Shown in pieces: positions 51,312 through 57,279 of a DNA stretch of 57,279 nt. How positions within the stretch are numbered: position 1 is the first letter of the stretch; each line of letters begins with the position of its first letter. The DNA lies in the NCBI GenBank assembly GCA_031428675.1, contig JANOYC010000105.1, forward strand, positions 1 to 57,279, written 5' to 3'. This DNA is from JANOYC01 sp031428675 (GTDB lineage: Bacteria; Actinomycetota; Actinomycetes; Actinomycetales; Microbacteriaceae). The translations under genes were made by a program, and so were the position numbers. The notes below the pieces were generated by a model. The model had not been told where the DNA came from, did not search any database, and saw only the letters and a program-made list of their open reading frames with translations.

Positions 51312-53617
51312 TCGTGAAGCTCCGCGAGAAGGGCTACCGGATAGGTGGCGAGAACGTCGCCGAGTCGGAGCGCGCCACCCTCGAAGCGCGTTCCCGTGAC
51401 GACGTCGATCATGGGCCGACCCGGCACCATGACGATGGTGTCGCCCCAGCCGCCGCGCGCGGCGAGTCCGACCGGAAGTCGGGTGGCTATCGAGATGGCG
51501 CCACCGCGCGTGAACGCGATGGCGTGCTCGGCCGCGTCGCCGATCACCGGAAGTGGCGCGTATTTCGTGAACAATTCCGGTCGGTCGCGCCGCAACCTCA
51601 GCGCTCGAGAGGTAACGAGCAGCTTCGCCGCGCCGCTCTGGTCAATCGGCGGTTTCTCGCCGGCATCAATTACCGCGAGCATTGTGCGGCGGGCGTCGTA
51701 GTCGATCGCACGTCGATTGTCGGGGTCGACAAGGCTCGTCTCCCACAGTTCGCTGCCCTGGTAGACGTCGGGCACACCGGGCACCGTCAGCTGGAGCAGT
51801 TTCGCGGTGAGCGAGTTCGACCAACCGGGCTGTTCGATCTCAGATACGAAGGCGCCGAAAATCGACGACACCATTTCGTCATCGAAGACGCTGTCGACGA
51901 GCGCGTGCATTTTGGCCTCGAAAAGCTCATCCGGCTCCGTCCAGGTGGTCGAATTTCCGGCTTCTCGCGACGCCTTTTCGGCGTAGGCGTGCAGGCGTTC
52001 GCGCGATGTCGGCCACGCTCCGACCATCGACGACCACAGCAGATTCTCGAACGGCCCGTCGCCGAGCGGCACCCTGGCGCGCAGAGCATCGAGCGTCGTG
52101 GCCCACCGCTCAGGAATCTCGGCGATCACACTGATGCGCGCTCGAGTGTCTTCGCCGCGTTTGGTGTCGTGGGTTGACAGAGCGACAAGCGAGTGGGGCG
52201 CAGTGGCGAGGCGGATGAGCTGGCGCTCGTGGAATTCCGCGATCTCGATCGAGAACTCCGCGGGGTCGGCGCCCACTTCGGTGAGCGATGCCAGTCTGCT
52301 GTAGCGATAGAACGCGGTATCCTCGACGCCCTTGGCCATCACCATCCCCGAAGTCTGCTGGAACCGCACGGCGATCGGTTGCGCCGGGTCGGTGAGCAGC
52401 GGTTCCAGAGCGTCGATCGCTGTCGCCAGCTCCGGTCGGTGCCGCTTGGCGAGTTCGATCGCTTCGCTGTGGTGCTCGACGCCGACCGGGAGATAGGAAC
52501 GGTAGACGGGGAAGCACGCGAGAAGCTCGGCGATAGCGTCGTCGGCGTTCTCGATGGGCTCGGGAAGCAGTCGCTCGAGGCGCAGCACTTCGGAGCGCAA
52601 GATCGTGTCAGCGATGTGGCGCTTGGTGCCGTGGATCATCGTGTGCCAGTGAATCGGCTGGGTCCGTTCACGCAATCGGGAGTCGAGCGCGTCGAGCGGC
52701 TCCTGCCCAGCGGGATCGATGAGGATCCGGTCGATGTCGGCGAGGGCGTCATATCCCGTCGTTCCCGCGGTGGCCCAGTACGGCGGCAACGCCTCGGCGC
52801 CCTCGAGAATTTTTTCGACGAGAACGAACGTGTTCCCGGATGCCGCGGCGAGCGCATCCAGATAACCGCCCGGGTCACGGAGGCCATCGGGGTGGTCGAC
52901 GCGCAGTCCGTCGGCGAGCCCCTCGCGGATCCACCGCAGAATCTCGGCGTGGGATTCCTCGAATACCCACGGTACCTCGACCCGCACGGCGGCGAGAGTG
53001 TTGACCGCGAAGAAGCGCCGATAGTTCAGTTCCGCATCGGCCCGACGCCAGTTGACGAGCTCGTAATTCTGGCGAGCGTGCACGGTCGCAACGTCGGCGC
53101 CGTCGTCCGCGCTTCCGGGGGCAAGCGGGTAGCGGCCGTCGAAGTAGTGCAACTCGTCGCCGACGACGCTGATCTCGTCCGCGGCGATCGCGTCGTCCAT
53201 GGTGGCGCCGAGCACGGGGATGCGCACCTTGCCGCTGCCGAACGCCCAGTCCACGTCGAACGCCTCGGCATAGCGGGAGTCAGGACCGTGCTTCAGGAGA
53301 TCCCACCACCAGGCGTTCTGCTCGGGTGCGGCGACACCCATGTGGTTCGGCACGATGTCGATCATGATGCCGAAGCCCTGCGCTCTGGCCACCTTCGACA
53401 GTCGGGCGAGGCCCTCCGGGCCGCCCCGCGACGGGTCGACCGTCGTGACGTCGACGACGTCGTAGCCGTGATCCGATCCCGTCGTCGCAGTCAGCAATGG
53501 CGACAGGTAGATCCAGTCGACCCCGAGGTTCGACAGGTAGTCGGTGACCTCCGCCGCGGCATCCAGGTCGAACAGCGGCCGGATCTGCAGTCGATAGGTG
53601 GATACCGGAACCTTCAT
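51308..53617 (-). CDS. treY: Maltooligosyltrehalose synthase
   Basis: A 769-residue GH13 enzyme that converts the reducing-end glucose of maltodextrins into an alpha,alpha-1,1 linkage. VSTYRLQIRPLFDLDAAAEV at the start, YLSPLLTATTGSDHGYDVVD, MIDIVPNHMGVA, GLRVDHPDGLRDP and a late LTVPGVPDVYQGSELWE are typical of the family. Length is normal. Its ATG directly follows the glgX stop (TAAATG on the minus strand). Confidence 0.95.
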   Translation of the reverse strand: MKVPVSTYRLQIRPLFDLDAAAEVTDYLSNLGVDWIYLSPLLTATTGSDHGYDVVDVTTVDPSRGGPEGLARLSKVARAQGFGIMIDIVPNHMGVAAPEQNAWWWDLLKHGPDSRYAEAFDVDWAFGSGKVRIPVLGATMDDAIAADEISVVGDELHYFDGRYPLAPGSADDGADVATVHARQNYELVNWRRADAELNYRRFFAVNTLAAVRVEVPWVFEESHAEILRWIREGLADGLRVDHPDGLRDPGGYLDALAAASGNTFVLVEKILEGAEALPPYWATAGTTGYDALADIDRILIDPAGQEPLDALDSRLRERTQPIHWHTMIHGTKRHIADTILRSEVLRLERLLPEPIENADDAIAELLACFPVYRSYLPVGVEHHSEAIELAKRHRPELATAIDALEPLLTDPAQPIAVRFQQTSGMVMAKGVEDTAFYRYSRLASLTEVGADPAEFSIEIAEFHERQLIRLATAPHSLVALSTHDTKRGEDTRARISVIAEIPERWATTLDALRARVPLGDGPFENLLWSSMVGAWPTSRERLHAYAEKASREAGNSTTWTEPDELFEAKMHALVDSVFDDEMVSSIFGAFVSEIEQPGWSNSLTAKLLQLTVPGVPDVYQGSELWETSLVDPDNRRAIDYDARRTMLAVIDAGEKPPIDQSGAAKLLVTSRALRLRRDRPELFTKYAPLPVIGDAAEHAIAFTRGGAISIATRLPVGLAARGGWGDTIVMVPGRPMIDVVTGTRFEGGALRLGDVLATYPVALLAELHE

Positions 53618-55999
53618 TTATTCCTCCGTGGTGGGGGTTGCCTTGGGGGTGCGCTTGCGCGGCGTGCTCGTCCGAGGTTTCGCGGGAGTCTTCTTGGGCG
53701 CAACGGGGGCCTTCTGTGGCGCTGGCGCGGGCTCCGCATCCGGTGCGGGGCCAGCTTCGGATGCCGGAGGCATTGACGCGGCGGGCTTGACGGGTCGTTC
53801 GCTCGACGGCGCTGAGCCGGCGGTCGATTCCGGCGTAGAGCCGGTCAGGATCGCCAGCGAGGCCGCGACCGAGTGGTCGACGATCGGTAGCGCGTCTCGG
53901 TGTGCGCGGAGCACGACAAGCGACGTCGACTCCAAATCCACGGTTCCACCGGCGACAGGCGACTCGCTGTCGGCGAGTCGCCCCGAGGTGTCCACCACGA
54001 TGTCCCAGGACGACGAATACTCGTCGGGCGGAAGCGTGAACCGCACCTGCTCGTTGTGCGCGTTGAAGAGCAGGAGGAAGTGACGGTCGATGATGCGCTC
54101 GCCGCGCGGATTGCGACCGTGGATGCCGAGGCCGTTGAGGAACATGCCGACCGACCGACCGAATCCCGAATCCCAGTCGCTCGGGCTCATTTCGGAGCCG
54201 TCGGGGCGGAACCAGGCGATATCAGCGAGGGGTTCGCCCTCTCCGCGGGTGACCGGTCGTCCGTCGAAGAAGCCACTGCGGCGAAAGGTCGGATGCTCCT
54301 TCCGCAGGCGCGCGAGCGCTGCCGTGAACTCGATGAGCGGCGCATCCGCTTTGTCCCAGTGCATCCAGCTGAGTTCGGAGTCTTGGGCGTAGGTGTTGTT
54401 GTTGCCCTGCTGGGTGCGGCCGAGCTCGTCGCCGTGCAGGATCATCGGTACCCCTTGCGAGAGCAGGAGCGTCGCGAGGAAATTGCGCTGTTGGCGCCCT
54501 CTCAGTTCGAGAATCGCGGGGTCGTTGGTTGGTCCTTCAACACCGAAGTTGTACGAGCGGTTGTGGGACTCCCCATCGTTGTTGTCCTCGCCGTTCGCAT
54601 CGTTGTGTTTCTCGTTATAGGAGACGAGGTCAGCGATTGTGAAACCGTCGTGTGCGGTGACGAAGTTGATCGACGCGACCGGACGACGACCGGTGTGCTC
54701 GTACAAGTCGGCGGATCCCGTTATCCGGGATGCGAATTCCCCGAGCGTCGCCGGCTCACCACGCCAGAAGTCGCGAACGGTGTCGCGGTACTGTCCGTTC
54801 CATTCCGTCCACTGCGGGGGGAAGCCGCCGACCTGGTATCCACCGGGACCGACATCCCACGGCTCGGCGATGAGCTTGACCTGCGAGACCACCGGGTCCT
54901 GCTGCACGAGCTCGAAGAAGGTCGACAGTCGGTCCACGTCGTAGAACTCACGGGCGAGCGCGGATGCGAGGTCGAACCGAAAACCGTCGACGTGCATTTC
55001 GGTCACCCAATAGCGCAGCGAGTCCATGATGAGCTGCAGCGAGTGCGGGTGGCGCACATTGAACGAGTTGCCGGTGCCGGTGTAGTCCATGTAGTACTGC
55101 CGTTCATCGTCCATGAGGCGGTAGTACGCCGCATTGTCGATGCCCTTGAACGAGATCGTCGGGCCGAGGTGGTTGCCCTCCGCGGTGTGGTTGTAGACGA
55201 CGTCGAGGATGACCTCGATGCCCGCCGCGTGCAGGCTGCGCACCATGCCCTTGAACTCCTCGACCTGGTGGCCGAGTTCGCCCCGGCTCGAGTAAGCACT
55301 GTGCGGGGCAAAGAATCCGATGGTGTTGTAGCCCCAGTAGTTACTGAGGCCCTTGTCCTCGAGGGTGTTGTCGTTGACGAACTGGTGCACCGGCATGAGC
55401 TCGATCGCTGTCACGCCCAGCTTGTGCAGGTGCTCGATGACCGCGGGGTGCGCGACGCCACTGTAGCTACCGCGCAACTCCTCTGGCACAGCGGGGTGCA
55501 ACTGGGTAAGGCCCTTGACGTGCGCTTCGTAAATCACCGTCTGTGAGTAGGGGATCTGCAGCAGTCGGTCGCCCGCCCAGTCGAAAAACGGGTTCACCAC
55601 CACGCCGAGCATCATGTGTGGGGCGGAATCATCATCGTTGCGGGAGTCGGGGTCGCCGAAGTTGTACGCGAATAGCGCCTGATCCCAGTCGATCGCGCCT
55701 GACGTCGCCTTGGCGTATGGGTCGAGCAGGAGCTTGTTGGGGTTTGAGCGCATGCCCTTCTCGGGCGCGTATTCGCCGTGCACTCGATAGCCGTAGCGCT
55801 GACCGGGGCGCACGTTCGGCAAGTAGGCGTGCCACACGTAGGCGTCGACGTCGGTGAGCTCCACACGAGTTTCGGCGCCGTCCTCATCGAAGAGGCAGAG
55901 TTCAACGCGCTCGGCCGCTTCGCTGAAGATGGCGAAGTTCGTGCCGCTCCCGTCGAAGGTCGCGCCAAGGGGGTAAGCAGATCCGGGCCAGGTGTTCAT
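53618..55999 (-). CDS. glgX: Glycogen debranching enzyme GlgX/TreX with a basic C-terminal tail
   Basis: A 793-residue GH13 isoamylase-type debranching enzyme that frees linear maltodextrins from glycogen for TreY. Visible are the N-terminal CBM48-like domain (PGSAYPLGATFDGSGTNFAIFSEAAERVELCLFDEDG), LDVVYNHTAEGNHLGPTISFKGIDN, DGFRFDLASALARE (nucleophile Asp), LIAEPWDVGPGGYQVGGFPPQW (acid/base Glu) and VTAHDGFTIADLVSYNEKHN. After about residue 710 comes a long Ala/Pro/Lys/Thr-rich tail ending TPRKRTPKATPTTEE that is not part of the enzyme fold. AGGAAGGA precedes the ATG. Confidence 0.94.
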   Translation of the reverse strand: MNTWPGSAYPLGATFDGSGTNFAIFSEAAERVELCLFDEDGAETRVELTDVDAYVWHAYLPNVRPGQRYGYRVHGEYAPEKGMRSNPNKLLLDPYAKATSGAIDWDQALFAYNFGDPDSRNDDDSAPHMMLGVVVNPFFDWAGDRLLQIPYSQTVIYEAHVKGLTQLHPAVPEELRGSYSGVAHPAVIEHLHKLGVTAIELMPVHQFVNDNTLEDKGLSNYWGYNTIGFFAPHSAYSSRGELGHQVEEFKGMVRSLHAAGIEVILDVVYNHTAEGNHLGPTISFKGIDNAAYYRLMDDERQYYMDYTGTGNSFNVRHPHSLQLIMDSLRYWVTEMHVDGFRFDLASALAREFYDVDRLSTFFELVQQDPVVSQVKLIAEPWDVGPGGYQVGGFPPQWTEWNGQYRDTVRDFWRGEPATLGEFASRITGSADLYEHTGRRPVASINFVTAHDGFTIADLVSYNEKHNDANGEDNNDGESHNRSYNFGVEGPTNDPAILELRGRQQRNFLATLLLSQGVPMILHGDELGRTQQGNNNTYAQDSELSWMHWDKADAPLIEFTAALARLRKEHPTFRRSGFFDGRPVTRGEGEPLADIAWFRPDGSEMSPSDWDSGFGRSVGMFLNGLGIHGRNPRGERIIDRHFLLLFNAHNEQVRFTLPPDEYSSSWDIVVDTSGRLADSESPVAGGTVDLESTSLVVLRAHRDALPIVDHSVAASLAILTGSTPESTAGSAPSSERPVKPAASMPPASEAGPAPDAEPAPAPQKAPVAPKKTPAKPRTSTPRKRTPKATPTTEE

Positions 56000-56058
56000 T
56001 CGGTCCTTCCTAGGGCCAATGGGTCAACCGTAGTTTGAGATGCGGGGTGGAGCATATT

Positions 56059-56934
56059 TCATTCGACCGCTTGACTAGCGAATGCGATCATGGTGAGGGT
56101 GACGAAGAGTCCAGCGCCGAAATTCAGCCAGAGAAACCTTCTCCAGCCGCGATTCGCTCGTTCGGCACCGGTGTCGGTGATGGACCAATAGGCCGCACAA
56201 CTTATTGCATACGGCACAGCGAGAATCGCGGTTATAGATCCGGGCCATTCCGACGTTAGCAGTATCAGGCCAGCGGCGAGGTATGCGATAACCGACAGCC
56301 TCACTGTGGCTCGCGCGCCGATGACGGTCGCAACGGATGCGATTCCGGCTTCGCGGTCGGCGCGGACATCTTGCACGGCACCGAAGGCATGGGAGGCGAT
56401 TCCCCACACGAAGAACGCGAGGAGCACCGCCCAGAGCCCGGCCGTGAAGTGCGCTCCGGCGAGCACGAGCGCATACACCGCAGGCGACACGAAGTGCGTG
56501 CTGGATGTCACGGAATCGAGGAACGGCCGCTCCTTGAAGCGCAGACCTGGCGCCGAATACGCGATCACCGCGAAGACGCTCACCGCGAGGACTCCCCATG
56601 ACGCCGGGTTGCCGAAGGCGACAAGGAAGATCAGGAAGGGCACGTTGGTGACGACCGCTGCCCACAGTGTCGGGCGGTGCATCCGCCTGTCGAGGAGGGC
56701 GCCTTCGACACCACCTTTGCGCGGATTGCGGAGGTCACTCTCGTAGTCGAAAACGTCGTTGATGCCATACATAGCGAGGTTGTAGGGAACAAGGAAATAG
56801 ACCGAGCCGAGCACGAGCATGATGTCGATCTCCCGTGTAGTGAGCAGGTAGGCCGAAGCGAAGGGAAACGCCGTGTTGACCCAGCTGAGTGGCCGCGACG
56901 ATACAAAAAGCGCTCGCAGTGTCTCGCTTGTCAT
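56059..56934 (-). CDS. crtEb: UbiA-family prenyltransferase, probable lycopene elongase (C50 carotenoid)
   Basis: A 291-residue membrane prenyltransferase with about eight helices. The two Asp-rich motifs of the UbiA family are visible: NDVFDYESDLRNPRKGG and DVRADREAG. Next to lycopene-cyclase-domain genes this is most likely CrtEb, which adds C5 prenyl groups to lycopene to give C50 carotenoids such as decaprenoxanthin or sarcinaxanthin precursors. The ATG at 56934 overlaps the preceding stop (ATGA); the longer frame to 57234 only shadows that gene. Confidence 0.88.
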   Translation of the reverse strand: MTSETLRALFVSSRPLSWVNTAFPFASAYLLTTREIDIMLVLGSVYFLVPYNLAMYGINDVFDYESDLRNPRKGGVEGALLDRRMHRPTLWAAVVTNVPFLIFLVAFGNPASWGVLAVSVFAVIAYSAPGLRFKERPFLDSVTSSTHFVSPAVYALVLAGAHFTAGLWAVLLAFFVWGIASHAFGAVQDVRADREAGIASVATVIGARATVRLSVIAYLAAGLILLTSEWPGSITAILAVPYAISCAAYWSITDTGAERANRGWRRFLWLNFGAGLFVTLTMIAFASQAVE

Positions 56935-57242
56935 CGCCGATCTGCCTTGCGGCCGGCGCCAAGCAACGCCCACAGGGTCGGAAGTAGCACGGCCGCGGCG
57001 ATAGCGTAGGCGAAGTCCTCGAACGGAGCGACTCCCACGAATAGCCCGCTGATGAGGTCGTCGTGGTAGCCAACCAGTCCGGCGAGAATAATCACGTTGT
57101 CGAAAATGGCGGTAAGCACGACGATGGTCAACACCACTACCGCGACCGCCCGCCAACGCGGCGCGCGCCCCAGCACGAGGGCGACCACAGCAAGCAACCC
57201 GATGGCCGCAAGAAAGATGAGGTTGAGACTCCAATACGTCAC
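56931..57242 (-). CDS. crtYf: Lycopene cyclase domain protein, CrtYf-like subunit
   Basis: A 103-residue protein with three hydrophobic segments (about 3-24, 31-52 and 74-95) and the lycopene-cyclase-domain signature VGVAPFEDFAYAIAAAVLLPTLW (PFEDxxY/F motif). Heterodimeric cyclases of C50-carotenoid producers are two such small proteins; position next to the elongase suggests CrtYf. The GTG start overlaps the stop of the upstream gene (GTGA). Confidence 0.88.
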   Translation of the reverse strand: MTYWSLNLIFLAAIGLLAVVALVLGRAPRWRAVAVVVLTIVVLTAIFDNVIILAGLVGYHDDLISGLFVGVAPFEDFAYAIAAAVLLPTLWALLGAGRKADRR

Positions 57243-57279
57243 AGCCCGCGGTCCTCTCGTCGCGCTACCCAGGCGGCGA
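57239..57279 (-). CDS. 3' end of an upstream carotenoid gene, probably the CrtYe-like cyclase subunit
   Basis: Only the last 12 codons plus the stop are inside the window, reading AAWVARREDRGL then TGA. Overlap with the CrtYf-like start and the usual gene order make the partner cyclase subunit CrtYe the likely identity; too little sequence is present for proof. Confidence 0.55.
   Translation of the reverse strand, partial: AAWVARREDRGL

Noticed and set aside
53900..55546. Plus-strand 548-codon open frame opposite glgX
   Set aside because: Val/Arg/Glu-rich shadow of the debranching enzyme gene with no family signature.

Overview
The window is high-GC, densely packed, gene-rich chromosomal DNA of an actinobacterium, most likely of the family Microbacteriaceae. 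The pointers are a dnaK-grpE-dnaJ-hspR operon with HAIR operators, a malto-oligosyltrehalose trehalose pathway, an F420-type luciferase-like oxidoreductase, an LAxTG-anchored surface protein, a C50-carotenoid gene cluster (crtYe/crtYf/crtEb order) at the right edge, and many leaderless genes whose start codon lies 6-7 bases after a TAnnnT -10 box. The genus is not determined here. No rRNA, tRNA, CRISPR array, prophage or transposase was seen.

Layout. 1-7102: a divergent TetR regulator and an operon of two DUF1989 proteins, a biotin-dependent urea/guanidine carboxylase and a short allophanate hydrolase. This gene set is now linked to guanidine as well as urea breakdown. 7154-17904: housekeeping genes, namely purS-purQ, purL, purA, chorismate mutase, a TrmH-type RNA methyltransferase, a solitary DNA methyltransferase and a HAD phosphatase, with an MscS channel between purQ and purL. 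18058-29563: accessory and less characterised genes. These include an IgGFc-binding-like wall protein, a septum-formation-domain membrane protein with a GPPTEAM repeat, pyrE, xthA, an AEC transporter, and a tight operon of a DUF6421-like protein, a short-chain dehydrogenase and a threonine-aldolase-like enzyme.

29651-37414: heat-shock block on the minus strand (dnaK, grpE, dnaJ, hspR, an RsmC/RlmG-like methyltransferase, clpB), with HAIR sites before dnaK and clpB. 37542-47417: an assimilatory sulfur cluster on the plus strand (sirohydrochlorin chelatase, sulfite reductase, APS reductase, CysD, CysN, sulfonate-type ABC importer, ferredoxin-NADP reductase). It carries sulfate or sulfonate to sulfide, makes part of the sirohaem, and supplies electrons. 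47482-49353: MFS transporter and MarR regulator. 49560-55999: treZ-treY-glgX, making trehalose from glycogen. 56059-57279: C50 carotenoid genes running off the edge.

Beyond the genes, the window holds several small repeat families. One is a 57-63 bp palindrome with GAGTGAGCAGTTTC arms (three copies, two supplying the stop codon of the neighbouring gene). Another is a long-spaced inverted repeat AAATTCAGG/CCTGAATTT (four copies, three of them inside genes). There are also short tandem duplications at gene ends, including a fourfold 20-bp array that carries the ribosome-binding site and start codon of the chelatase gene. No intergenic stretch exceeds 300 bases.
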